Virus record (IMG/VR): IMGVR_UViG_3300048589_000133
Location: 1-20,450 of that record
From: a virus
Length of the DNA stretch: 20,450 nucleotides
Direction: 5' to 3' (one strand)
The position numbers were made by a program, and so were the translations under genes. This document shows positions 8,019 to 15,255 of this stretch, piece by piece. Positions within the stretch are counted from its first letter, which is position 1, and each line of letters starts with the position of its first letter. Below the pieces are notes generated by a model. That model was not told where the DNA came from. It searched no databases and was given only the letters and a program-made list of their open reading frames with translations.

Positions 8019-10117
8019 TCGACTTCAACCTCGTCCACAGCAATGATGTCTCCCTGCTCATTTCTGACAGGGATCTTGCGAACTTTCTTTGGCTTTTCGT
8101 TGAATACAACGGCAGGAGATGACGGCCGGGAAGACTCAATCTGAGTCTTGATCTTGGCGACATCCACCGCTTCGTTGTACTTCATCTCAAGTTCTTTCGA
8201 CTTCAAGATGATGTCAGCGTCTAGTTGGTCACGCTTGAAGTCTTGTTCAAGCATGACCTGCTCTCGTTTGATGCGAAGGTCTTCGGCCTTCGTCGCCATC
8301 TCCGTTCTAATCTTCTCCATCTCCAACTGAGCCAACATCTCAGCGGGATCGGGTTTCGGCGGTGGCGGCTCCCAACTTCGGGGATCGGTGAAGAACGTGT
8401 TTGGGTCTTTCCACCCCTGAAGCTCAAGCATCTTGGAGTAGGTGTTGTAGAGGTTTATGGGATTGACCAAAGGATTGTCCATTCCGGCCAACTGGAGAAT
8501 CTGTTCCTGCTTCCCAGAAATCATCCCCAAGAACCCCATGCGGTCTTCGTTCGTCCCGGCACCAATAGCTACATTCACCGTAACGTCCATCTCGGCGTCC
8601 CACGAACGCGGGTCCATCGGAATCCACTCGTTACGGAGACGGACGACTCTAGGAGCGTCCTGATGACGTGAGACCAAACGAAGAAGCCCCTTAAAGAGCC
8701 GCTTCATCCCCGTCTCAGCGAATATCCTCGCCACCAACTCCTGCCGCGCAGCCGCAGCCGAAACAGTCGCACTAACCGCAGCCCGTGTAGTTGACTGAAG
8801 GGCGTCAGCATCCAAGCCCTGCGAGGCTTTACTCTGGCCTGTACGAGACTCCTTAATCGCATCCATATACCCCATCAATGGGAGCATCTGGTTGCCAATG
8901 AACTCTCCACCGAGTTCGCCAATCATCCCCGGAGCGCGGGTTCTGATGACCGCGCCCATCTCTTTATTGAGGACATCGGCCATGTTCACTTGGCCCTCAA
9001 CCGCCCACGTCCTGTTGTGGATGGATTGAGTCGCTGAATCCAAGGTCAACCGCATCATGGTTGACTTGATTAGCTGGAGGTCCATGACCTTATCGGCTTC
9101 AGAGAGGCCAAAGAAGGTATGTGGCTCTGGATCAGGGCAGAACGTCGCAAAGGGAACCTCATCCGTGGGTTCCCAGTGGATTAATTCATTGTTGGCTACG
9201 CAGACCTTAAGAAGTTCTGCAATGCCATCCCCGTCCATATCGAACTTCGTCCACGCCTCGCGGTACATAATCCGCTTGACGTTGTGGCCGACGTAGTTTG
9301 AGGCCGGGTTACGAGCAAGACGCTCGACGTTGAACTGAAGATCCGCAGGAGCCGAACCAAGTCCTTCGATAAGATCCCGGTCGTACCCCATTGCGATGAG
9401 GTCAGAGGGAGTCTTTTCGGACCTGTGTTCAACGTACTCCGCGTCGTCAATCGACCGAGCGTTCTTGTCTACCAAGAATTCCTCGGGAGGCAGGGCGGAG
9501 ATACACGCCCGCTGTTTCTTCTTCTTCCGACGAATCGTAACGTCAAAGACAGGAGCGCCCATCGAATCGACGCCCTGCTCAATCTCTACAGGCTCGACGC
9601 CCTGCTCGTTCAGGAGAGCAACAAGAGCCTGCTCAGAGAGACCCGAGAACTCGTGGGAGGTAACAACCCACGACTCGTCCCACCACCACTTGATGATGCC
9701 GGTCTTTCTTACCAGGGCATCCTTGAACGCGGCGTAACAAACACCGAACCCATCATTGTCCTTCTGGACGATGTGGTTGATGTAGTCCGTAGCCTGTTCG
9801 GCTGTTTGGATGTCTTCAGGGCCAGTGGGCATGAACTCCACTGCCTTTGTCCCAGAGAAGAACACCCGCATGATGTGAGGAAGAAGCGAGAGAACCGAGT
9901 CTCTTACTTCCGTGAGGACGATCTGGCTTTTGCCTTCTTCCTCGTTACCGAACTTCTCGCCCTTGTAATATCGAGTAGCTAACTCACGGACAGGGGCGAT
10001 GTCAGAGTCAATCCAAGTCTCCGCCTCACGGGAGTAACCGAGAACATGGCTCTTTAGTTCTGAAAGGTCGGGGGCTTCCATGCCCCCTTCTTCGACTTCC
10101 GTGTCGCCGTATTCCAT
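8015..10117 (-). CDS. Portal protein (P22/SU10-like)
   Basis: Forms the dodecameric ring at one capsid vertex through which DNA enters and leaves. At 700 residues it matches the large portals of P22-like podoviruses. Visible features: ELATRYYKGEKFGNEEEGKSQIVLTEVRDSVLSLLPHIMRVFF-type N-terminal region (about 45-90), a clip/wing region with ISALPPEEFLVDKNARS, DMDGDGIAELLKV, FATFCPDPEPHTFFGLSEADKVMDLQLIKS, then NPINLYNTYSKMLE and a C-terminal charged coiled coil (roughly 600-670) corresponding to a barrel or tail extension. ATG at 10117 shares a base with the upstream TAA. Portal and large terminase normally neighbour each other; here four enzyme genes separate them. All expected regions are intact. 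Confidence 0.9.
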   Translation of the reverse strand: MEYGDTEVEEGGMEAPDLSELKSHVLGYSREAETWIDSDIAPVRELATRYYKGEKFGNEEEGKSQIVLTEVRDSVLSLLPHIMRVFFSGTKAVEFMPTGPEDIQTAEQATDYINHIVQKDNDGFGVCYAAFKDALVRKTGIIKWWWDESWVVTSHEFSGLSEQALVALLNEQGVEPVEIEQGVDSMGAPVFDVTIRRKKKKQRACISALPPEEFLVDKNARSIDDAEYVEHRSEKTPSDLIAMGYDRDLIEGLGSAPADLQFNVERLARNPASNYVGHNVKRIMYREAWTKFDMDGDGIAELLKVCVANNELIHWEPTDEVPFATFCPDPEPHTFFGLSEADKVMDLQLIKSTMMRLTLDSATQSIHNRTWAVEGQVNMADVLNKEMGAVIRTRAPGMIGELGGEFIGNQMLPLMGYMDAIKESRTGQSKASQGLDADALQSTTRAAVSATVSAAAARQELVARIFAETGMKRLFKGLLRLVSRHQDAPRVVRLRNEWIPMDPRSWDAEMDVTVNVAIGAGTNEDRMGFLGMISGKQEQILQLAGMDNPLVNPINLYNTYSKMLELQGWKDPNTFFTDPRSWEPPPPKPDPAEMLAQLEMEKIRTEMATKAEDLRIKREQVMLEQDFKRDQLDADIILKSKELEMKYNEAVDVAKIKTQIESSRPSSPAVVFNEKPKKVRKIPVRNEQGDIIAVDEVEVD

Positions 10118-10638
10118 TAAGCTCTCGTGTTCCTGTAGATAATCAGGCGGTCGATGTCTGTAGCCATTTCAGCTTCACCTGGGCAGGTCTCAAGGATCTT
10201 TTCCTTGGTTACATCAACCCAGTTAAACTCAGCCAAAGGCCAGTCACCGCATCCACCGGAGACGGTCTTGACGCCCATCAATCTCATGTCGTCAATGATT
10301 ACTACGTCCTTATAAGGACGCTCTGAGATAGCCTTAAGCTCTCTCAGTAAGGGAAGCGGGGTTTCATCTCCCTTTCCGTACCAATGAGCGTCGAGGTAGA
10401 AAACTACCGGCTCTGGTATGTCCAAAGACTCAAGGAATTCACCGGAGTCCCCGCATGACAGGTAAACCCGTGGATCGTCTTCAAACCGTCCGCGAGCGTA
10501 GTTGTATAAAACAGGGTCGGACTCAACAGAGAAGACGATTTCGTAGTCTTCTAAAGCTCGCTCAACACCGTCACCCCTAAAGGTGCCGGTTTCCACGAAG
10601 ATTGGAGAAACTTCTCTAAATCGTTTGAACCAACCCAA
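10117..10638 (-). CDS. Class I SAM-dependent methyltransferase-like protein
   Basis: 173 residues. Motif I FVETGTFRGDG (14-24) is the glycine-rich SAM loop, followed by an acidic strand end SVESDP (37-42), GDS (63-65), FYLDAHW (80-86) and VIIDDMR (113-119). These are hallmarks of a phage and LPS-cluster methyltransferase group (LDAHW and IDDM). The substrate is unknown; the neighbours point to a glycan. The start appears to be TTG at 10638 with GGGA eight bases upstream; no ATG precedes motif I and an in-frame stop lies at 10656. This gives an 88-base overlap with the GH130-like gene, unusually long for this genome. The stop overlaps the portal ATG. Confidence 0.72.
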   Translation of the reverse strand: MGWFKRFREVSPIFVETGTFRGDGVERALEDYEIVFSVESDPVLYNYARGRFEDDPRVYLSCGDSGEFLESLDIPEPVVFYLDAHWYGKGDETPLPLLRELKAISERPYKDVVIIDDMRLMGVKTVSGGCGDWPLAEFNWVDVTKEKILETCPGEAEMATDIDRLIIYRNTRA

Positions 10639-11426
10639 AGTAAATATCCCGATCTATCATGGATTCCAAAGGAGAGGCACAGATCATCTCCATGCCAGTC
10701 AATCCCCGAACAGAACTCCACGCCCTTTCCAAAGAAGCGGAAGGGCCGGGAGAGGCTAGTTGGGTTTAAGTCTTGGTCCATCGTCAGAAAAGCGTGTGTG
10801 TAGTCCCTACAGACCCATCCCACCGCTGTCTTCTCTTTCGACTCATGCCGATGGACAACCCCGAGCCAGCCGTCCCTGAACGGGACAAATTGACTGCCCC
10901 CCGACCAGAACGTGTCGAGTCCCGGCCCTTCCTTAACCGCTTCACCAGAATCTAAAGAAATGATCTTCCAGGGAGAGGTTGACCGTAGGGCCAGAATCTC
11001 TCCATCCCTGACAAACGGCATCCAGTTCTTCTGTCTCTCCCTTTCGGGATAGACCTTGAACTCTGATGTCTGAACGTCCATCAGACACATGGTATTTCTG
11101 GTGACAATCATCGCCCCGGACCCTTGATACAGGGCTGAGAACAATGAGTACAGGCGTCCGTTACAACGGATCAGTCTGCCGTCCTCTAGCCCATTTTGCA
11201 TCACGAGCCGGGAACGATGACCGTCAACAAGCGGGTTCAGGTTTTCGACCTTGCGCCCCCGCAAGCGACCTAGAAAGTTAATGGTCTCCGGTTTCCACCC
11301 CGGAGGCGGTGGAACGTCTAAATCGTAATTCGACGTTCTAACAAGGATGTCCTGTCCACAGATGGACGGGTTGAACCCTCCTTGTAGGGGGATCTTCTCA
11401 ACCTCGCCATAGTTAGCGAGGTTTAT
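10551..11426 (-). CDS. GH130-like beta-propeller protein, apparent ATA start
   Basis: Resembles the GH130/DUF377 five-bladed propeller group, which includes mannoside phosphorylases and glycan-cluster relatives. With the start used here it has 291 residues: NPSI (19-22) and VRTSNYDLD (29-37), then GLEDGRLI (79-86, equivalent to the family EDPR motif), QKNWMPF, SGGSQFVPF, and near the end SRPFRFFGKGVEFCSGIDW and DLCLSFGIHDRSGYL. The NPSI and NYD segments lie upstream of the first ordinary start (TTG at 11264), yet the frame is open back to a stop at 11450-11448. The only well-placed initiation codon is ATA at 11426, overlapping the methyltransferase stop as ATAA with GAGG five bases upstream. 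Its reaction is unknown; glycan trimming or phosphorolysis is inferred. Confidence 0.7.
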   Translation of the reverse strand: MNLANYGEVEKIPLQGGFNPSICGQDILVRTSNYDLDVPPPPGWKPETINFLGRLRGRKVENLNPLVDGHRSRLVMQNGLEDGRLIRCNGRLYSLFSALYQGSGAMIVTRNTMCLMDVQTSEFKVYPERERQKNWMPFVRDGEILALRSTSPWKIISLDSGEAVKEGPGLDTFWSGGSQFVPFRDGWLGVVHRHESKEKTAVGWVCRDYTHAFLTMDQDLNPTSLSRPFRFFGKGVEFCSGIDWHGDDLCLSFGIHDRSGYLLWVGSNDLEKFLQSSWKPAPLGVTVLSEL

Positions 11427-12085
11427 GGCTTCCTCGCTATGGCCTTCTCAGCCACTGCGTCAACTTTCAGCCTCTCATCAATGGCCTTCTTGACGCCAGG
11501 GAAACCGTAGTCGTCAAGGAGCATGACCCCGCCCTTCCTCAGAAGCGGCCAGTAGTCATCAACGTCCCTTGCGACATCCAGATATTCGTGTGATCCATCA
11601 ATGTAGATCATGTCAGCCTGAACGCCCATCTTCCTCAGAAGCGGTGCGGCCACAGTAGAGGGCATTGGCAGAGGACAGATCCTCTCCCTCCCAACATGAC
11701 GAATCACGTTGGAGATGAACGTGAAATACAGCTGCGGCCAGCCGTGCAAACGACGGAAGTGGTCGTAGAGGTTGTTGTTCAGGCTCACCATCTCTGGTGA
11801 ACCCAACCAAGTGTCAATACAGAGGATATGGGCCTCTTGGGCCAATCCGGCCATGTGGACCGCTGAAGCGCCCTTCCATGACCCAACTTCGATGATGAAC
11901 TTAGGTTTGGCTTCCTTGATCGCTAACTCAAACGATCTACTATGGGAAGTCCAGCCCTGCATGTCATCCGAATCAGGCTCAAAGGTCTCTAGAGGATTTT
12001 CTCTGTAGAAGTTCTTCCAGAGAGGGAATTCAAGCGATTTCAAATGGCGGCTCTGTCGGGATAGCCCGGTGCAAAGTTGATCCAA
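11423..12085 (-). CDS. Class I methyltransferase (Methyltransf_24/CmcI-like)
   Basis: Up to 220 residues. SAM-binding motif I is IIEVGSWKGASAV (64-76), followed by ILCIDTW (87-93), MIYIDGSHEY (159-168) and GGVMLLDDYGFPGVKKAI (185-202); the IDGSHxY and DDY motifs typify the Methyltransf_24/CmcI group, often sugar or peptide O-methyltransferases. The start is uncertain: TTG at 12085 gives a 56-base overlap with the GT25 gene and lacks a clear Shine-Dalgarno; TTG at 12043 or ATG at 11962 are alternatives. Conserved-looking sequence (FEPDSDDMQGW) before the ATG argues against the shortest form. Neighbouring glycosyltransferase and propeller genes suggest that it methylates a sugar. Confidence 0.8.
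   Translation of the reverse strand: MDQLCTGLSRQSRHLKSLEFPLWKNFYRENPLETFEPDSDDMQGWTSHSRSFELAIKEAKPKFIIEVGSWKGASAVHMAGLAQEAHILCIDTWLGSPEMVSLNNNLYDHFRRLHGWPQLYFTFISNVIRHVGRERICPLPMPSTVAAPLLRKMGVQADMIYIDGSHEYLDVARDVDDYWPLLRKGGVMLLDDYGFPGVKKAIDERLKVDAVAEKAIARKP
11427..11435 (-). promoter_or_regulatory. Ribosome-binding site deciding an ATA start
   Basis: GAGGAAGCC directly precedes ATA at 11426-11424, giving a GAGG core with a 5-base gap. The ATA overlaps the TAA of the upstream methyltransferase gene, mirroring the ATGA-type junctions elsewhere in the window. No ATG, GTG or TTG is available before the conserved NPSI motif. Confidence 0.45.
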
Positions 12086-12680
12086 TGGTGTCGTTGTACT
12101 TCAGTTGAAAGCACAACTGCGGGTCGGTAATACACTGCTTAAGGCCGTTTGAACGGTGCTTAATCAGGATGTCTACAGGTGCGTGGGCGGGTTGAATCGC
12201 CTTCAAAACTATCGGAATGGCCTCTTTCCTGTACCACACAGCAGCGGTACACAGAGGGTTTCCATAGTAAAGCCCGTGGCCTGCTTTCTTGGCTCCGTTG
12301 GCCTGACAGCAGCAGTATTCCAGCCACACCGCTAAGGTGTCTTTGGGGCAGTTCTTCTTGACCTGTTCGAGTTTTGTTAAGAAGTCTTCAGGGAGAACGA
12401 CATCATCCTCAAAGATGACGAAATCCTCTGCCCCATCCCTCTCTGCCCATCTCAGAGCCATGTAATGACTCAAGACTAAGCAAGCCATCCCTGGCGAGAT
12501 GAAATACCCCTTCTTCTCAGGGGTGTTCCGGTGCATGTAGAGGGTAGGGCCAACGGCGAATTCCTTCGCGTCGAACCCATATACCCACTCTACCGGGACG
12601 TTTTCACGCTCAAATTGAGCTTTGGCGTGGGCAGTACGCTCTGGAGTCCCTTCCAGGGTAATGACGTAGAACTTCGTCAA
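12030..12680 (-). CDS. Glycosyltransferase family 25 (LPS-type)
   Basis: 216 residues. It starts MTKFYVITLEGTPERTAHAKAQFE, the GT25 opening, followed by VYGFDAKEF and SPGMACLVLSHYMALRWA (62-79), then the metal-binding FVIFEDDVVLPEDF (87-100) with the E-D-D triad, and APVDILIKH near 167-175. Family members move galactose or glucose onto lipooligosaccharide in bacteria. In a phage it could alter host surface glycan (superinfection exclusion) or decorate virion proteins; the acceptor is unknown. ATG overlaps the large terminase TGA by four bases, so it is co-transcribed with packaging genes. A Cys-rich CCCQ near 123-126 is unusual. Confidence 0.85.
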   Translation of the reverse strand: MTKFYVITLEGTPERTAHAKAQFERENVPVEWVYGFDAKEFAVGPTLYMHRNTPEKKGYFISPGMACLVLSHYMALRWAERDGAEDFVIFEDDVVLPEDFLTKLEQVKKNCPKDTLAVWLEYCCCQANGAKKAGHGLYYGNPLCTAAVWYRKEAIPIVLKAIQPAHAPVDILIKHRSNGLKQCITDPQLCFQLKYNDTIGSTLHRAIPTEPPFEIA

Positions 12681-14065
12681 ACAATGCCCCTAAGACCCCT
12701 CTTAAGAGGCTCTTTCCACTTATGGGAAACCCCGTTAATCATCAGGGCTTCATTTGCAGCAAAGGTCAGCATGAGAGAGTCTGCAAGGTCAGGGCTTCTC
12801 AATCCCCTCTTTCGCATCTCGTCCTTAGACTCTACTTGGGCCTTTCCGTTGGAGGAGAAGGTGTATCTAACGGAGCAGAGTTCGGAGATGAGATCGTCGT
12901 TCTTAGGAAGCTTGCAGTCTCGTTTTGCCAACCAGTCTTTACACCGATACCACAACTCCGCACGAAGGTTCCTATAGCTCCCCACTGCGGGTGATTCCGA
13001 TACGTTAACGCCCAGAACAGGCAACCCAAGTTCTCGGAGACGGTCAACCACGCCCGCGCCAAGGCCAATCGAATCCACGAGAATTTCCGTAGGTTTCGTA
13101 CTCGACCCTTCGTATTGGGCAACGACCGCTCCGCAGAGTTGCATCAGGTCCAGATTTCTCCAAACCTGTATCTCTGAGACTACATTTGCCTGTCGAACAG
13201 TTAACGCCGACCTGTCAGAACCAAATCTCGCTACGTCCAGCCCCCAAACTGTAGGCGCGTTGGGGTTTACCGAGACATCCCGATACGTAGCTGCTTCCGC
13301 AAGCTCACGAGAAATAATCGTATTGTCGTCAGTCGTCGGGAAATCGCCCAGAACACGGATACGATATTCGTTTGAGTCTTCGCCCGACTTGATCTTGACT
13401 TCTTCAATGAAGTCTTTAGAGACTCTCGGGGATTCAAAACTACTGACATGGTAGGTTTTCCAGTGGTCTTTGAGCCTGTTGTGGGTCTCAAAGAAAAATC
13501 CCGTCGTTCGGGTAGGGTTCCCGGTCAAAATCGTAGTCGCGTTCTCTCCGGACATGCTTCCGGACGCGGCGTTAAATACCGCCTCGTCAATACCCGAAGC
13601 CTCGTCAGCCAAGAGTAAGACGTTGGCCGAGTGGACACCTTGTAAAGCCTCCGGCGTGTCGGCCCTGGAGGTTCTAGCCGAAAGGAATACCTCGTCCGGC
13701 GCGGCCTTGAGGGCGATTCTGTCTGCTGTTACAACCAGAAGCGTCTTCAAGAAATCCGGAAGGTTGTTAATCCACGCCCTCGTTTCGGCAAAAAGCGCGT
13801 CGAACAACTGCGGGCTGGACGGGGCGGTCATTACCACCTTTGCCGGGTATCTGGTCAACAAAAACCAGATAGAGGCCCACGAAAGCACCGCTGACTTGCC
13901 GACGCCGTGCCCGCTGCGTATCGAAATCTTACGGATTCCGTTGGCTACGTCGGTTAGGACATCCGCCTGCCACTTGTCAGGCTCCAACTGGAGCATTTCT
14001 TTGACAAACCGGACTGGATCTTTTGAGTACCGGGAGACGAACTGATCGAACGGATTCTTAGACAT
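12677..14065 (-). CDS. terL: Terminase large subunit
   Basis: The packaging motor: an N-terminal ATPase pumps DNA through the portal and a C-terminal RNase H-like nuclease cuts concatemers. 462 residues. Walker A SGHGVGKS (51-58); Walker B VLLLADEA (149-156) with catalytic Glu155; coupling motif TGNPT (181-185). The nuclease acids are D277 in GLDVARFGSD, D331 in ILVDSIG and D426 in SPDLADSL. All key residues are present, so it should be active. ATG at 14065 overlaps the 3' end of the HNH gene by 8 bases. Downstream it is coupled to the GT25 gene. It is separated from the small subunit by the HNH gene, a small gene and a non-coding stretch with a tRNA. Confidence 0.95.
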   Translation of the reverse strand: MSKNPFDQFVSRYSKDPVRFVKEMLQLEPDKWQADVLTDVANGIRKISIRSGHGVGKSAVLSWASIWFLLTRYPAKVVMTAPSSPQLFDALFAETRAWINNLPDFLKTLLVVTADRIALKAAPDEVFLSARTSRADTPEALQGVHSANVLLLADEASGIDEAVFNAASGSMSGENATTILTGNPTRTTGFFFETHNRLKDHWKTYHVSSFESPRVSKDFIEEVKIKSGEDSNEYRIRVLGDFPTTDDNTIISRELAEAATYRDVSVNPNAPTVWGLDVARFGSDRSALTVRQANVVSEIQVWRNLDLMQLCGAVVAQYEGSSTKPTEILVDSIGLGAGVVDRLRELGLPVLGVNVSESPAVGSYRNLRAELWYRCKDWLAKRDCKLPKNDDLISELCSVRYTFSSNGKAQVESKDEMRKRGLRSPDLADSLMLTFAANEALMINGVSHKWKEPLKRGLRGIV

Positions 14066-14537
14066 GCTTCCAGACTTTGCCCGTCCGGATCATGCTGACC
14101 AGCGCAGGGTCGATCCCGTAGGTTTTGGCTAACGCCCGTCCGCGCTCCTTGGAGCATCGGATCGCCCGAGCTTGATCGTTGGTCAATCGTGAGATTGGGT
14201 GCTTCTCACCGTGAGAAACCGTCCCATGCCGAAGCATGTCCCTTGTATTCTCCTTCGGCGTGCCCCACACAAGATTCTGAAGCCGGTTGTCGCGGGCGTC
14301 CCCGTTAAGGTGCCTAGCTACCTGCCCAGCCTCCGAAGCGCCCCTAAAAGCCTCCAGAACGGCTCTGTGGACGGATACCTTCTGCCTCTGGCCGTCAACC
14401 GACAAACAGACTTGTCCGTGGCCGTACTTGCCGTGGTCAATGACCAGAATCTTGCCAGTACGGATGCTCTTGACTCGCCCGAGGTCCGAAATCTGATAGA
14501 TCCCCTCGTATCCGGGGATGTCCTGCCAGTTTTCCAT
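14058..14537 (-). CDS. NUMOD4/HNH homing-type endonuclease
   Basis: A probable free-standing homing endonuclease, cutting DNA so that its own gene spreads. With ATG at 14537 (GGAG four bases upstream) it has 159 residues; an in-frame TTG at 14564 is less likely. NUMOD4 motif at residues 4-26 (W-x-D-I-P-G-Y-E-G-I-Y-Q-I-S-D-L-G-R-V-K-S); HNH_3 core with H57, H76-x-N78-G-D80, N84 and N88-L, ending WGT (91-93); C-terminal helix-turn-helix (about 115-159) with LAKTYGIDPALVSMIRTG. Its 3' end overlaps the terminase start by 8 bases. It could serve the capsid-gene intron in trans, but no evidence shows its target. Confidence 0.85.
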   Translation of the reverse strand: MENWQDIPGYEGIYQISDLGRVKSIRTGKILVIDHGKYGHGQVCLSVDGQRQKVSVHRAVLEAFRGASEAGQVARHLNGDARDNRLQNLVWGTPKENTRDMLRHGTVSHGEKHPISRLTNDQARAIRCSKERGRALAKTYGIDPALVSMIRTGKVWKHV

Positions 14538-14678
14538 GCAACTCCAAAAAAAATCAGCAGACAACCGAACTCGCCCCTAAGTACAAGCCCAAGCCAAAAA
14601 TCTTACTTCCCGCAAGATAGATCACAAAAAGGACCAAAATGGTCACGAGAATGGCCAAAACAGGGCGGAAGTAGTAAA

Positions 14679-14897
14679 TCACCAGAAATACTCGTGAGGC
14701 TTCTTATGATCCGGCCATCTAATAGGCTCCAAACCCCTCTCTAAACCCTTTAGAAGCACCGTTTCCTCACGTCTGGAGGGCTTGGTGTGGTAAAGATCAT
14801 CGTGCCACCGGGGCCAACTGGAGAGCCACCTCCAATCCCAAGGGGCTAAACCCCTCTTTTGCTTGGCTCTTAATGAGTCCCGATGAGTTCTAGCCAT
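14679..14897 (-). CDS. Small basic protein ending in KPHEYFW
   Basis: 72 residues, rich in Arg, Lys and Trp: MARTHRDSLRAKQKRG, then LAPWDWRWLSSWPRW and a C-terminal WPDHKKPHEYFW. Short basic phage proteins with an aromatic KP-H-x-Y-x-W tail are something I recall from other tailed phages, function unknown. The start context is weak (AAAGG immediately next to the ATG), which is why confidence is moderate. It lies in the leader between the 65-bp hairpin and the HNH gene, on the same strand as the terminase genes. The 114 bases from 14565 to 14678 between the TTG start form of the HNH gene and this stop show A-rich sequence and nothing else recognisable. Confidence 0.5.
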   Translation of the reverse strand: MARTHRDSLRAKQKRGLAPWDWRWLSSWPRWHDDLYHTKPSRREETVLLKGLERGLEPIRWPDHKKPHEYFW

Positions 14898-14933
14898 CCT
14901 TTAAAACCACGCGGGACTCTTAAAGAATACGCG

Positions 14934-14998
14934 CTTACCTAGTAAACTATGTATTTCGACACGCTAAATGGGTCGAAATAGATACTTTACTAGGTAAG
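14934..14998. repeat. 65-bp hyphenated inverted repeat (27-bp arms)
   Basis: Arms 14934-14960 and 14972-14998 match in 25 of 27 positions; the loop is 11 bases, ACGCTAAATGG. Outer arm core is TTACCTAGTAAA against TTTACTAGGTAA. The two mismatches are C.C and G.G, placed at arm positions 14 and 18. It lies between the tRNA and the small basic gene. There is no T-run immediately after either arm, so it is not a standard terminator. Candidate roles are a packaging or recombination site, replication hairpin, or RNA leader structure. Confidence 0.9.
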
Positions 14999-15033
14999 TT
15001 TGGCCCTGTAAGAAAAAAATTGAGAGAGGGGAG

Positions 15034-15050
15034 GCGTGGACTGTGGTGGC
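15034..15050. repeat. 17-bp direct repeat, copy 1 (tRNA 3' end)
   Basis: GCGTGGACTGTGGTGGC. On the minus strand this is the last acceptor bases, the discriminator A, CCA and ten bases downstream of the tRNA. An identical copy lies 96 bases away on the other side of the tRNA. Confidence 0.95.
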
Positions 15051-15117
15051 AAGGCCAGGAGTCGAACCTAGACCGGGCGATTATCGATCGCCTGCTCTAC
15101 CACTGAGCTACCCTGCC
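15044..15117 (-). tRNA. tRNA-Ile (GAT), C at position 33
   Basis: 74 bases, with CCA encoded. Acceptor GGCAGGG pairs with CCTTGCC (one G.U); D stem GCTC/GAGC with loop AGTGGTA; anticodon stem GGCGA/TCGCC, fully paired, loop TCGATAA; variable loop CGGT; T stem CTAGG/CCTGG with loop TTCGACT; discriminator A. The anticodon is GAT, reading isoleucine ATC. Position 33, nearly always U, is C here (loop T-C-GAT-A-A rather than C-T-GAT-A-A). It is on the same strand as the terminase genes. Confidence 0.93.
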
Positions 15118-15129
15118 AAAAAAAAGAAA

Positions 15130-15146
15130 GCGTGGACTGTGGTGGC
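15130..15146. repeat. 17-bp direct repeat, copy 2 (tRNA 3' stub)
   Basis: Identical to 15034-15050. On the minus strand it again reads GCCACCA followed by CAGTCCACGC and a pyrimidine and T-rich run, but the sequence upstream lacks a T arm, matching acceptor or anticodon arm. It is best read as the 3' stub of a lost or decayed second tRNA, or the scar of a recombination event. Confidence 0.9.
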
Positions 15147-15160
15147 CTCGCGCTCCACCC

Positions 15161-15187
15161 GCACCCCCGAATCCTTCAGGGGGGGGC
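15161..15187. repeat. GC-rich hairpin
   Basis: GCACCCCC, a 10-base loop, then eight G and C; five to seven strong pairs. It has no T-run on either side, so a rho-independent terminator is not supported. It lies between the candidate promoter and the tRNA and may be part of a decayed tRNA. Confidence 0.4.
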
Positions 15188-15224
15188 TGTACGTCCATCC
15201 ACCCTGTCTACCCTTACAGTACTG

Positions 15225-15252
15225 GATATACCCCAAGTACCTTACCTTTCAA
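15225..15252 (-). promoter_or_regulatory. Candidate sigma70-type promoter for the tRNA and terminase operon
   Basis: On the minus strand TTGAAA (15252-15247), a 16-base spacer and TATATC (15230-15225). It lies about 108 bases before the tRNA and faces the tRNA, HNH and large terminase genes. The match is moderate, and no start site can be seen. Confidence 0.35.
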
Positions 15253-15255
15253 TGA

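Noticed and set aside
9425-9982. Open plus-strand frame of 185 aa opposite the portal gene
   Set aside because: Antisense to an intact portal; amino-acid make-up is a shadow, no start signal.
14934-14998. Rho-independent terminator or protelomerase site
   Set aside because: No T-run adjacent to the stem for a terminator; the 11-base unpaired loop does not fit known telomere-resolution palindromes, which are continuous.
15140-15215. A second complete tRNA upstream of tRNA-Ile
   Set aside because: Only GCCACCA and downstream bases match; no T loop, no matching 5' acceptor arm and no anticodon stem.
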